Origin: SIG452 sp045541975
GTDB taxonomy: Bacteria; Bacillota; Clostridia; UMGS1840
Direction of reading: 5' to 3'
DNA length: 53,460 nt
Assembly (NCBI GenBank): GCA_045541975.1
Contig: JAZQKB010000040.1
Span: 1-53,460 of the forward strand
The notes under the pieces are model-generated. The model ran no database searches and had not been told where the DNA came from. It saw only the letters and a list, made by a program, of their open reading frames with translations. Positions 31,745-41,187 of the stretch are shown here, in pieces. The translations under genes were made by a program, and so were the position numbers. Every line of letters starts with the position of its first letter. Within the stretch, counting starts at the first letter, position 1.

Positions 31745-33298
31745 TTACTGTTTCGCCTTCTTTTTCTTACCCCTCAGCACAGATCGGATCATGGATAAAA
31801 ACAAATTCTTTTCATACTTGTTCCAGCCGATCAGCCACATAATTACAACGTAGCAAACGCTCAGGCATCCTACCTGAATCAAAAATCTCATCCAACCGGA
31901 TGCAATCACTACATAGCTGGAAATCAAAAATCCTAAACCAAGGGTAATCAGCAAGCCCAGAGCCATTTTGCCGTGACATTCTTTGAAAAACTTGAATACA
32001 TTGATATTTAACTGCTTATAGAAGACCACGTTCATCAAAATGGTTCTCACAAAATAAGCAACACAAATGGATAAAGAACAGCCAATTGCTCCCCAGAAAT
32101 AACCGAATAAGAAGGAAAATGCAATGTTAACCACCGCCATAATGGTATACACGATGCCCGAACTTTTCACCTTATTTAACACGACCACAGTGGTATTTGC
32201 AACTTGTTGTGGCAAATGAAAAACAGACGGTAAAATCAAAAGCACTGTGCAAAAATATACCACCTGGTATCCTTCACCTAACCATACCTGGATAAAATTC
32301 TGCCCCAGTGTCACAATACCAATCACCAAAAGTCCGGCAATGGAGAGCACAATTCTTCCCACTTTAATCATGAGAGGAAGCACGGCCTCACCGGTTTGTT
32401 GGCCTAAGGTGGCACGGGAAATTTTAGGCATAAACATTCCGTTAATTGCCTGGGAAAACTTAAAAACATACCCCTCTAAAGTAGCGGCAAGACCAAACAT
32501 GGTAATGCCTACCGAACCGGTTACAATCCCCAATACGGTTGGTGTAATATTAAAAATTAACCGTTGTGCAATGCTTTGCACGGTGGTCCAAAAGGAAAAA
32601 CCGGTAATGTCTTTGAGCATTCCTTTATCGAAATAATGAAAATTCACTCTGATTTTCGTATTTTTTCTGATCATCAACCATTTCACGCCAATGGTTAATA
32701 AATTCATGATTGCATGTACGCCTACCAAAGCATACAATCCCATCCCAAATAACAATGCAAAAATGGTTAAAAGAATGGTTGCTACCTTGTTAAATACGTC
32801 TGCAAGTTTCAACCGTGCAAACTGCTCATGAGCTGTCATAATTCCGTTTAAAGTGATAAACGGGAAACAAACAACCATAGACGATGCTGCCATCAGATAT
32901 ACAATTTTAAAGGAATCCAGTTCCGAAGGCGTCAGCTTAACATAGATCTGATTGATGTTAAAATACACGACAATCAGTACCGTACAAATCACCGCTGATA
33001 TAATGATATATAGCTTGTATATCATTCCCAGGAAATTGTTCATCCCCTGTTGATCGCCTTTGGCACGGTAATGGGATACAAATTTCGCCACAGCCGCACT
33101 CATTCCAAAATCCAACATGAACATGGTGATGAGTGAAGTTGCCAAAGTATATAACCCGTAATCAGCTTTCCCAATCTGGCGAATAATCCAGGGCGTATAT
33201 AAAAGCCCGGCAACCACATCCAATGCCAATGCCAGATAGGAAATAATCGCTCCGATTTTTATTTGCCGGGAGCTTTTTGCTTCGATATTGGTATCCAA
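31745..33298 (-). CDS. Polysaccharide flippase (Wzx/MOP family)
   Basis: 517 residues with about 14 hydrophobic helices throughout and the N-terminal pattern ALDVVAGLLYTPWIIRQIGK then ADYGLYTLATSLITMFMLDF typical of Wzx-like exporters. It would move the lipid-linked repeat unit across the membrane for polymerisation. The start codon is TTG at 33298, supported by GGAGG eight bases before it. The C-terminus ends in a basic tail (RGKKKKAKQ). Confidence 0.95.
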   Translation of the reverse strand: MDTNIEAKSSRQIKIGAIISYLALALDVVAGLLYTPWIIRQIGKADYGLYTLATSLITMFMLDFGMSAAVAKFVSHYRAKGDQQGMNNFLGMIYKLYIIISAVICTVLIVVYFNINQIYVKLTPSELDSFKIVYLMAASSMVVCFPFITLNGIMTAHEQFARLKLADVFNKVATILLTIFALLFGMGLYALVGVHAIMNLLTIGVKWLMIRKNTKIRVNFHYFDKGMLKDITGFSFWTTVQSIAQRLIFNITPTVLGIVTGSVGITMFGLAATLEGYVFKFSQAINGMFMPKISRATLGQQTGEAVLPLMIKVGRIVLSIAGLLVIGIVTLGQNFIQVWLGEGYQVVYFCTVLLILPSVFHLPQQVANTTVVVLNKVKSSGIVYTIMAVVNIAFSFLFGYFWGAIGCSLSICVAYFVRTILMNVVFYKQLNINVFKFFKECHGKMALGLLITLGLGFLISSYVVIASGWMRFLIQVGCLSVCYVVIMWLIGWNKYEKNLFLSMIRSVLRGKKKKAKQ

Positions 33299-33346
33299 TT
33301 TTCTGCCTCCGTAACTTCTGTTCTTTACATTGAGTGAAAGAAAACG

Positions 33347-34315
33347 TTATTTTTTACGTCTTCTCTTTCCGCCGTAAATCAACCGACGAATCACCAATTC
33401 AACATAACCAAAAAAGCCTAATTGAAACTTTTTGGTCACCTTATCATAGTACATTCTATCCTCTACCACATATTTTGGATGTTGTAGGGGAAATTCAATT
33501 TCATATTTTTTGGTATCAAAATATGCCCGGCTTTTTTTCGGCAGGATTCTTGCATCATTGACGGAACGAACTCCGTTTCCGGTCATACCGATATTGGTTA
33601 TCATATTATATTTCGGGACAATACAAATCTGCTCATACAAGGCACATGCCATAGCACTCTGATAAGTCCAGGCAGTCAGTCTTTTGCCTTCGTCCAACTG
33701 TTTTTTGCGTTCCATACCACGCTGGGTTGCCCAATTATAGTAGGGATACTTGCTTTCCACACATTTTAAGGCATAGGGATCTTCCAAGAAGGACATGTTA
33801 AAATCCACATGATCCCAGGTACGCTTCCAGGTTGCCCATCCACAACAGCAGGATCGACCGAAAAAGTAACTGTAGGGAGTATCTTCGTAAACGCCCAGAT
33901 GGTTCATTGCATTGATAGAATGGATGCGAACATCATCTTTATATAATTCCAAAAGTTCTTTACAAAACGGAAAAAATGCCTGACTGGGAACACAGTCATC
34001 TTCTAAAATAATCAAGCGATCTACCGTTTCAAATGCCCATTTAATGCCGCTATACATTCTCATGCCACAACCTAAATTAACATCGGAATAGTTTTGATGC
34101 ACTTCACATTCCCAGGTAATATCCGAAACAATTTCTTTACACTGTGCCACCGCTTCTTCGTCTGCCTTGTTTCCTTCTCTGGGGCCGTCACAAGCTAAAA
34201 ACAGTTTAGAAGGCTTCGCTTTTTTCACTTCCGCAAAAACTTCAGCCAATGTGTCAGGTCTGTTGAAAAAAATCATATACACCGGCACATCTATTTGCCA
34301 TTTTTCTTTTTCCAT
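33347..34315 (-). CDS. Glycosyltransferase, GT-A fold (GNT-I-like)
   Basis: 322 residues. Start MEKEKWQIDVPVYMIFFNRP, then PSKLFLACDGPRE, an EDDCVPS metal motif (about 107-113) and CCCGWATWKRTWD, as in bacterial family-2-like transferases related to N-acetylglucosaminyltransferase I. Donor and acceptor unknown. Soluble with a basic C-terminal tail (GGKRRRKK) that could touch the membrane. AGGAGG before the ATG. Confidence 0.9.
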   Translation of the reverse strand: MEKEKWQIDVPVYMIFFNRPDTLAEVFAEVKKAKPSKLFLACDGPREGNKADEEAVAQCKEIVSDITWECEVHQNYSDVNLGCGMRMYSGIKWAFETVDRLIILEDDCVPSQAFFPFCKELLELYKDDVRIHSINAMNHLGVYEDTPYSYFFGRSCCCGWATWKRTWDHVDFNMSFLEDPYALKCVESKYPYYNWATQRGMERKKQLDEGKRLTAWTYQSAMACALYEQICIVPKYNMITNIGMTGNGVRSVNDARILPKKSRAYFDTKKYEIEFPLQHPKYVVEDRMYYDKVTKKFQLGFFGYVELVIRRLIYGGKRRRKK

Positions 34316-34333
34316 TTTGAATACCTCCTATGT

Positions 34334-35314
34334 CTAATGTTTCGCTTTGGCAAAAATTCTGCCCAATTTATTCTTTAATAACAATATATATTTTTTTCTC
34401 TGCAAAAATTTCTCAATGGATTTTGCACACTGCATTTCATCATACGAATCCCAAAACAAATCATAATTTTCAGGTTTATTTGCAGAACAAAACAAAGAAC
34501 TGTTTTGACTGATTGCTTTCTTCACATCCACTTTCTGATATTTCGTGCAAGAGAGCAAGTCGTTCACGGCATTTCTCCCTTTTTCAGTCCGTGCAATCAC
34601 AAGAGAAGTTCCGCGATTGTTCTGCAGCTGGGGTGCAACGTTTTCCACACCCCAAAAGTCCCCTAAAATAATGTCACTTTTAATATTGTTTCCTTTGAAA
34701 TGGCAAGCAAAGCAGCTCTTTTCCAACGTAATATTCTGTAAGAACCCGCACATATACACATCTTGATCTTTTGTTTTGCGATACCGTTTGCCGTTCGCAA
34801 ATTGAATACAAATACTGTATTTTTTGTAGCTTTTGCTTTTATCACGGAAACGAACACCGGTCACCTTACTCTGATATTTTGTTTCCAGTTCTTTTAAATA
34901 GTCGGCCCAAACCTTTTGTTTGGGAGTCCCATGGCAGATCACAGCCACCGTAAGCAAATTGAGATAATCTTTTTTCAGATAGTTCTGCAAAGCAGCTATC
35001 TGGCAAGGCGTTGCAGAAAATAAAACCGGCTTCCCTTCCTCCAGTAACCGCTGAACTTCGGGAAAGGAGTCTGCAAATATACTTCGTGTATACTTTGACC
35101 CCCGCAGTTTTTGTAAATTGTCTAAATTGTTCACAGGAATATGTTTTACAGAGTGGAAATCATCACAAAAAGCAGCGCCAAACACCGTTCCGCCTTCTGT
35201 TATGACCTGCTCGGCCAATAATGAAAACACTCCACCGGACGAGCTATTTTGTTGCAGAGACGTATCATTTGCATACATCCCATAAGATTCTACAAAATCA
35301 AATGTGTAATCCAT
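34334..35314 (-). CDS. FrhB-like protein (F420 hydrogenase/dehydrogenase beta subunit C-terminal)
   Basis: 326 residues similar to the flavin-type FrhB beta-subunit proteins common in surface-glycan clusters. Features: NSSSGGVFSLLAEQVITEGG near the N-terminus, VLFSATPCQIAALQNYL, VICHGTP, and CFACHFKGNN with SDIILGDFWGVEN. The ferredoxin-like domain that usually occupies the first 80 residues of relatives is missing, and no ORF or frameshift remnant for it fits in the 10-bp gap. Pairs with the pyruvyl transferase upstream. Redox or ketal-forming role is unproven. Confidence 0.88.
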   Translation of the reverse strand: MDYTFDFVESYGMYANDTSLQQNSSSGGVFSLLAEQVITEGGTVFGAAFCDDFHSVKHIPVNNLDNLQKLRGSKYTRSIFADSFPEVQRLLEEGKPVLFSATPCQIAALQNYLKKDYLNLLTVAVICHGTPKQKVWADYLKELETKYQSKVTGVRFRDKSKSYKKYSICIQFANGKRYRKTKDQDVYMCGFLQNITLEKSCFACHFKGNNIKSDIILGDFWGVENVAPQLQNNRGTSLVIARTEKGRNAVNDLLSCTKYQKVDVKKAISQNSSLFCSANKPENYDLFWDSYDEMQCAKSIEKFLQRKKYILLLKNKLGRIFAKAKH

Positions 35315-35324
35315 AGTATTACCC

Positions 35325-36419
35325 TTACAAATATTGTTTTAAAAAGTTCACAGAATGTGCTTTTCTCTCTTCAAAATCGGTATATAACGCTGTGTAGTCC
35401 ATTTTATTCAGAGCAAGAATTTGCTTGGCATCCGTTATCTCTTTGTCTAAAAAGAGGTCTCCCCGTCCGATTAAATCCAAAAAGGAGGTGATTCTTGATT
35501 CCATTCCTCTCTCTTTATTGCGGGGAAATACCACAAAATTTTTCTTAAAAATAAATGAAAAGGACATCGCGTGAAAACTGTCAGTCAATACATAATCCGC
35601 ATGCTTAATCAAAGATAAAAACTGCTTGGGCCCCACATTTTTAACGGTTTGATCCGTCATTTTTTTAGAAGATGTCTGAAGTTTGTCAATCTGCACTGTA
35701 AGGGTGTTGGTTTGTTTTGCGAAATCGGCAATCAGCTCGGAACTTTTGTTTTTATCATTTAAAAAATAACAAAAAACATAAGGCTTTTTTATCAGACGTT
35801 CACAAGATGCATCGTCCCACTCCTGTTGATCCAGTAAGAACACAGGATCCATCACCCATTCAATGTTTTTGTTGACGCATTCTGCCAACAAAGAAACGTC
35901 GTGGGATTCCCTTACCGAAATATCGGTAAAGGTGCTTAAATAATTCTGAAATATGGCTCGCTCTTCTCCCGTCAGCCGATCTCTGCTGATACTGGCGGCA
36001 TAAGACAGCTTTGTTTTATGGGACGGAACAAATCCCAACAAATACTCACTACACATAGCAGAGGGATTCCAGACCTGATCACTTCCTGTGATAAACACAT
36101 CAAAATCATTCACAATACTTGTAATATTTCTGGGATTCACCACAGCAGTGTGTGGAACAGCATCTCGGAACTGTTTGATGATTCTGCTTTTCTTAGCACT
36201 CCCCACAGAAAGCAACTTCAGGCATTTTGCCACAATACTTTTCGCCGAAGTAACAACTGATTTCTTTGGTGCAAAAATTCGGCTACCGCAGGTGTCAAAA
36301 CTGATTTGTCTGGCATCGGCACCCAGCAGATTCAATTTTTTTGCCAGTGCATGAGCTTGCAAAATGCCACCGTAATTTTCACTGTTATGATACATTGTGA
36401 TAATTCCGACACGTTTCAT
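35325..36419 (-). CDS. Polysaccharide pyruvyl transferase family protein
   Basis: 364 residues of the CsaB/GumL/PssM superfamily, which transfers pyruvate from phosphoenolpyruvate to a sugar as a ketal. The start MKRVGIITMYHNSENYGGIL and the segments FDVFITGSDQVWNPSAMCSE, KTKLSYAASISRD, VFCYFLND and ADYVLTDSFHAMSFSFIFKK are diagnostic. Immediately upstream of the FrhB-like gene, a recurring pair. AAGGTGA precedes the ATG. Confidence 0.94.
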   Translation of the reverse strand: MKRVGIITMYHNSENYGGILQAHALAKKLNLLGADARQISFDTCGSRIFAPKKSVVTSAKSIVAKCLKLLSVGSAKKSRIIKQFRDAVPHTAVVNPRNITSIVNDFDVFITGSDQVWNPSAMCSEYLLGFVPSHKTKLSYAASISRDRLTGEERAIFQNYLSTFTDISVRESHDVSLLAECVNKNIEWVMDPVFLLDQQEWDDASCERLIKKPYVFCYFLNDKNKSSELIADFAKQTNTLTVQIDKLQTSSKKMTDQTVKNVGPKQFLSLIKHADYVLTDSFHAMSFSFIFKKNFVVFPRNKERGMESRITSFLDLIGRGDLFLDKEITDAKQILALNKMDYTALYTDFEERKAHSVNFLKQYL

Positions 36420-36440
36420 GTTTCCGTCACCTTTTAAAAA

Positions 36441-37700
36441 TTAACGTTTCAAAACCTTGTTATAAATTTCGCAAAGGTTCTTTCCATAATCATAATCTTC
36501 ATATTTTTTTCTGATAAACGCTGAAGCACGCTGCCCCAGTCCGGTTGCCAAATCAGCATCAGAAAATAAGGTTTTCACAAAATACGCCAGTAGCTCGTAT
36601 TCCTCATATCGGTAAAGCATGCCAGTTTCCCGATGCACAACAGTTTCGTAAATATCTCCTGCAAAAGAAGACACTACAGGCATTCCCACAGCCATTGCTT
36701 CCCTTAAGGTAGCAGATTCATTTTCAATCACAGAAGGCATCACGAACACATGGCTTTTACACATATATTCTGCCATTTCCTCTGAAGTCAAAGCTCCTAA
36801 GAATACAACATTTTTCTCTAAATCGTACTTTTGAATCAATTTCTTCAGATAGGTAATATAGGTAGGTTCAAACAACCATGTCGGTTTTCTGGATGCAATG
36901 CTCCCCGGAATCCTGAGCAAAATATCAGGAAAATCTTTTTTCAACAGTGCAACCGCTTCAATGACCTGATGGAGGCCCTTATAAGCTGTACGTCCTGCCA
37001 AACAGAACAGACTGTGAGGCTCCGCATCCTCAAGCTTCCAGCAGTTTTCAAGAAATACTTTGCGAATGGGAAGTTTATCGAAATAAACAGGAACTTCCGG
37101 CAGTTTCATCTGATACTGCATCAATGCCCATTCGTTATCGGAAAAAATACCGGAAGATGCTCCAATCATACGAAGTTCCAATTCCGCTTGCTTTTCCATA
37201 AAACGGGAATCTTTTTCATATTTTTTGGCTTTCAAACCATCGAAGAAAGAAAGCTCCTTTTTCATGCTACGAACCGACAAATGACCGTTTGGATATTTAC
37301 TGATAGAATTGATTGCTCCCTGAATCCGGTACACAATAGGAATATGTTTGATTTCTTTTGCTAGATCATAACCAATCGAATACTCGGTCCCCCAGATATG
37401 AATCAAATTAGGATTGATTCGCTCAATTTCCGAGGTCCAAAGTCTCAATTTGGATTTCGGAGTGCTTTTGCCACGGGGACATCTACCTAAATTCAGGCAC
37501 ACATATTCTACACCGTTTTCGTTTTTTCTACGAGTTTCTTTGATTTTCGCAGTAGTAAGAATTGCCAGCTCAACTGACTGATCAGCTTCCAGCAAGGACT
37601 CCATTGCAGCATCAATCCAGGTACCGCTTTGAGCACGGCTCAATTGTAATACCTCGGAAATTCTCCCAATGGGAGAATTTAAAATCCAGATAACCTTCAT
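36441..37700 (-). CDS. Glycosyltransferase family 4
   Basis: 419 residues in the GT-B fold. N-terminal domain from MKVIWILNSPIGRISEVLQL; C-terminal nucleotide-sugar domain with LFCLAGRTAYKGLHQVIEAV, NVVFLGALTSEEMAEYMCKS and the E-x7-E type motif SVIENESATLREAMAVGMPV near 325-345. Retaining transferase of unknown donor. Sits between EpsG-type polymerase and pyruvyl transferase genes. Confidence 0.93.
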   Translation of the reverse strand: MKVIWILNSPIGRISEVLQLSRAQSGTWIDAAMESLLEADQSVELAILTTAKIKETRRKNENGVEYVCLNLGRCPRGKSTPKSKLRLWTSEIERINPNLIHIWGTEYSIGYDLAKEIKHIPIVYRIQGAINSISKYPNGHLSVRSMKKELSFFDGLKAKKYEKDSRFMEKQAELELRMIGASSGIFSDNEWALMQYQMKLPEVPVYFDKLPIRKVFLENCWKLEDAEPHSLFCLAGRTAYKGLHQVIEAVALLKKDFPDILLRIPGSIASRKPTWLFEPTYITYLKKLIQKYDLEKNVVFLGALTSEEMAEYMCKSHVFVMPSVIENESATLREAMAVGMPVVSSFAGDIYETVVHRETGMLYRYEEYELLAYFVKTLFSDADLATGLGQRASAFIRKKYEDYDYGKNLCEIYNKVLKR

Positions 37701-37712
37701 CTTAGTTCTCCT

Positions 37713-38819
37713 TTACGACCCATATGTTTGCCAGAAGAAATAATATGGTGAAATCCCCAAACTCTGTGATTTAAAGAACATATAGCCAGGCAACAGAATT
37801 GCAAAAAAGGATGCGATATAACGGGTATTACGGTCTTCAATGTCATGGATAACATTCCCTAAAAGAACAACATTGAAAATGTAAAAATAGAAATTCATAC
37901 GGCCAATCGCATTCGAGGAAAGGGACAACACCTGAATCACAGCAAAGATAAAAGAGCCGCAATAACACAGAGAGTAGAGTTGCTCTTCCTTTTCGTTTTT
38001 AATTTTACGGCGTTCCCAAAAGAACAGACAGAATATGGGAATGAGGATTGCAACAACCACCAATAGAGGGTTAATCGGATATTTGTCAGAAATCATGCCG
38101 TATTTTTCATATTTCTCTTGCATGAAGGGAGAAATTAACTGAATCAAAAACGGTCGCAACACAAGTGTGGAAATCGTTAAAGCCGCAAGAATCCAGCCAT
38201 TTACTTTTTTGACCTTGATATAACGTGCAAAATAGAATACTACAAAGAAAATTGCTGACTGATGGAAGGTTGATGCTAACAGCACCATCAAAATAAAGCG
38301 AACCGGTTTTTTTTCCATAATATAATCCATTGCCAACCAACAAATACAACAGGCTACAGATTGCCGTATCCCGGACATAGACATGGTAAAAAGTCCGATG
38401 GTGGTATGCAGATAGAATCCCCAAAACGCGTTCTTACACCACTTATGAATTAATTTGCAAATACAAAAAGTAATAAACAATCCGTAAAGTATCAAATATA
38501 CTTGGTACGGCACTTTCAAAGCGTATAAAATTTTACCAATCAGTATGAAACCAAGTTCTTCTTCAATCCATAAGTTCCACCGAGTAAAGTCATCCCAACT
38601 GTAGAAGGGGGAGGCAAGGTAACGATTCAGATAGTTCTTGGTGTCAACCCCGACCAGATAATGTCGGAATCCCATAATGACAAACAGCGTAATCCCGGAA
38701 AACCACACGAAAATCCGTTTCCGTTTTTCCATGCCCTCTTCCGAGATTCCTTTATTCTGATACAACAGGTAGTAAAACAGCACCACCCATATCATAATCA
38801 TAAATACATAAGGTGTCAT
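37713..38819 (-). CDS. EpsG family membrane protein (Wzy-type polymerase)
   Basis: 368 residues with about ten membrane helices. The N-terminal motif FVIMGFRHYLVGVDTKNYLN and HTTIGLFTMSMSGIRQSVAC are typical of EpsG/Wzy-like polymerases. It would join repeat units on the outer face of the membrane. The spacer to the epimerase (38820-38889) has no terminator. Confidence 0.92.
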   Translation of the reverse strand: MTPYVFMIMIWVVLFYYLLYQNKGISEEGMEKRKRIFVWFSGITLFVIMGFRHYLVGVDTKNYLNRYLASPFYSWDDFTRWNLWIEEELGFILIGKILYALKVPYQVYLILYGLFITFCICKLIHKWCKNAFWGFYLHTTIGLFTMSMSGIRQSVACCICWLAMDYIMEKKPVRFILMVLLASTFHQSAIFFVVFYFARYIKVKKVNGWILAALTISTLVLRPFLIQLISPFMQEKYEKYGMISDKYPINPLLVVVAILIPIFCLFFWERRKIKNEKEEQLYSLCYCGSFIFAVIQVLSLSSNAIGRMNFYFYIFNVVLLGNVIHDIEDRNTRYIASFFAILLPGYMFFKSQSLGISPYYFFWQTYGS

Positions 38820-38889
38820 AAATTAACCTCTGTTACTAATATATTTCAGATTTACCGGGTAAGCAAGACCCGATAACGTCTAAAGTTTC

Positions 38890-39864
38890 TTATAAATTTT
38901 CCCGATACCAATCCACCGCTAATTCAATGCCACGGAAAAAATCATAATCAGGATCATAGCCTAATAAGTTTCTTGCTTTGGAAATATCCGCATTGGAATG
39001 CTTGATATCCCCTGCACGGTCGGGACCGTAGTTCGGTTCGATGTGCTTATCTAAAAGCTCGCACAGCTTATTGTATAAATCAATCAGATATTCCTGACCG
39101 CCGTATGCAATATTAAAGGCTTCGCCAGCCGCTTCTGGGCCGGACAGCATTCCCTTTAAATTTGCTTCGATCACATTTTCAATATAAGTGAAATCACGGG
39201 ACTGCTTTCCGTCACCGTTGATGGTGGGCGCCTGGTTACTCAGCAGTGCCTTCACAAATTTCGGGATGACTGCCGCATAGAAGCCATGAGGGTCCTGACG
39301 GCGACCGAACACGTTAAAATAACGAAAACCGACCGTTTCCAAACCGTAGAGTTTGGTATAAAGACGTCCGTATTCTTCGTTGGTCTTTTTGGTTAATGCA
39401 TAAGGCGACAGCACTTTCCCCACTCTGTCTTCCGTTTTAGGAAGGTTAGGTTCGTCTCCGTACACGGAAGAGCTGGAAGCATACACAAATTTTTTTATCT
39501 TGTTCTGACGGGCAGCTTCCATCATATTTAAAGTGCCACCAATGTTGATATCCTCGTATAACAGGGGCATTTCAATGCTTCTGGGAACGCTTCCCCATGC
39601 TGCCTGGTGAGATACATAGTCAATCCCTTCGCAAGCTTTCATGCAAGTATCAAAATCCCGAATATCCCCTTCTAATAATTCAAAGTTTGGATTTTTGAAA
39701 AACGGTTCAATATTTTCCCGTTTTCCGGTGGAAAAATCGTCCAGACAACGAACAAAAAAACCCATATTTAAAATTGCTTCGCACAGGTTGGATCCGATAA
39801 AGCCTGCTCCCCCCGTTACCAAAAAACGGGAGCCTTCCGGAAATTTCAAATCCTTGTAACCCAT
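38890..39864 (-). CDS. NAD-dependent epimerase (TviC/WbpP type, UDP-HexNAc 4-epimerase)
   Basis: 324 residues of the extended SDR family. Rossmann loop FLVTGGAGFIGSNLCEAIL (14-32), catalytic Tyr/Lys in SPYALTKKTNEEYG near 150, VYGDEPNLPKTED and NVFGRRQDP. Sequence pattern and the adjacent dehydrogenase match the TviB-TviC and WbpO-WbpP pairs that make UDP-N-acetyl-galactosaminuronic acid. The start is two codons from the dehydrogenase stop. Substrate is inferred from this pairing. Confidence 0.93.
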   Translation of the reverse strand: MGYKDLKFPEGSRFLVTGGAGFIGSNLCEAILNMGFFVRCLDDFSTGKRENIEPFFKNPNFELLEGDIRDFDTCMKACEGIDYVSHQAAWGSVPRSIEMPLLYEDINIGGTLNMMEAARQNKIKKFVYASSSSVYGDEPNLPKTEDRVGKVLSPYALTKKTNEEYGRLYTKLYGLETVGFRYFNVFGRRQDPHGFYAAVIPKFVKALLSNQAPTINGDGKQSRDFTYIENVIEANLKGMLSGPEAAGEAFNIAYGGQEYLIDLYNKLCELLDKHIEPNYGPDRAGDIKHSNADISKARNLLGYDPDYDFFRGIELAVDWYRENL

Positions 39865-39867
39865 AAT

Positions 39868-41187
39868 TTATAATCTCCAATAGTTGTAATTTAAATCTTC
39901 TGCTTCTTTTCTGTTTAACACACCCTTGATGTCAACCAACACTTTTTTGTTGTTGGGCACATCTTTAAAGAACTTGTCGAAATCAGAAAGACTCATCTTC
40001 ATAAATTCTTCGTGACCCACTGCAATAATTAAGCAATCCACATCACGGATATCTTCCATAGCACAGAAAGAAATTCCGTATTCGTGCAACGCTTCATCTT
40101 TGTCTGCCACCGGATCGCATACCATGGGAACCACATCATATTCTGCCAGCTCGTTCATAATGTCAATGACTCTGGTGTTACGGGTATCGGGACAGTTTTC
40201 TTTAAAGGTGAAGCCAAGCATTGCCACTTTTGCACGCTTGATGGAAATGTCTGCACGAATTAAATTCTTGATAATGTTTTCTGCCACATATTTACCCATA
40301 TCATCATTAATGGTTCTGCCAGACAAAATAATTTTGCTATGGTATCCCAACTGCTCAGCCTTATAGGTCAGGTAGTAGGGATCCACACCAATACAGTGAC
40401 CGCCTACCAGACCGGGGAAAAATTTTAAGAAATTCCATTTGGTGCCTGCAGCAGCTAACACCGCTTTGGTATCAATACCCATTTTATTGAAAATAATGGA
40501 TAGCTCGTTCATAAAGGCAATATTGATGTCACGCTGACTGTTTTCAATGACCTTTGCTGCTTCTGCAACCTTAATGCTTTCTGCACGGTGTACGCCGGCT
40601 TCTACCACCAGTTCATACACTTTTGCAACAGTGTCTAAGGTTTCTTCGTCCATACCGGAAACAATTTTCACGATGGTTTCCAGTCTATGCACTTTATCGC
40701 CGGGGTTAATTCGTTCGGGAGAGTAACCGATTTTAAAATCAACACCGCATTTTAAGCCACTTTCCTTTTCTAAAATCGGCACACAAACATCCTCGGTAAC
40801 ACCGGGATATACGGTGCTTTCAAATACCACAACAGAACCTTTGGTCAAATTCTGACCTAAAATTCTGCTGGCACCTTCCACGGGAGTCAAATCCGGAGTA
40901 TGGTCAGAATTAACAGGAGTAGGCACTGCCACGATGTGAAATTTTGCTTCCCGTAACCGGGCAGGATCTGAAGTAAAATCTACGGTAGTAGCTTTAATGG
41001 CATCGTCTCCTACTTCTTTGGTGGGGTCAATCCCACTTTTGTAAAGCTCAATTTTTTTAGCATTTAAGTCAAATCCGATTACATCCACCTTTTTGGCAAA
41101 TGCAACTGCAATAGGCATTCCTACATAACCTAAACCGACTAAGGAAATTTTTTCCTGTTTGTTTACAATTTTTTCATATAAGTTCAT
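39868..41187 (-). CDS. UDP-N-acetylhexosamine 6-dehydrogenase (TviB/WbpO type)
   Basis: 439 residues of the UDP-sugar dehydrogenase family: NAD loop SLVGLGYVGMPIAVAFAKKV (15-34), VVFESTVYPGVTEDVCVP, YSPERINPGDK, and catalytic Cys265 in LVGGHCIGVDPYYLTYKAEQ. The subtype with VPTPVNSDHTPDLTPVEGAS is the Vi-antigen-like one, producing a HexNAc uronic acid. Its ATG overlaps the TGA of the PglA-like transferase by four bases, so translation is coupled. Confidence 0.95.
   Translation of the reverse strand: MNLYEKIVNKQEKISLVGLGYVGMPIAVAFAKKVDVIGFDLNAKKIELYKSGIDPTKEVGDDAIKATTVDFTSDPARLREAKFHIVAVPTPVNSDHTPDLTPVEGASRILGQNLTKGSVVVFESTVYPGVTEDVCVPILEKESGLKCGVDFKIGYSPERINPGDKVHRLETIVKIVSGMDEETLDTVAKVYELVVEAGVHRAESIKVAEAAKVIENSQRDINIAFMNELSIIFNKMGIDTKAVLAAAGTKWNFLKFFPGLVGGHCIGVDPYYLTYKAEQLGYHSKIILSGRTINDDMGKYVAENIIKNLIRADISIKRAKVAMLGFTFKENCPDTRNTRVIDIMNELAEYDVVPMVCDPVADKDEALHEYGISFCAMEDIRDVDCLIIAVGHEEFMKMSLSDFDKFFKDVPNNKKVLVDIKGVLNRKEAEDLNYNYWRL

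Noticed and set aside
36831..37364. 177-codon plus-strand reading frame
   Set aside because: Antisense to the family 4 glycosyltransferase, with no ribosome site and no plausible protein features.
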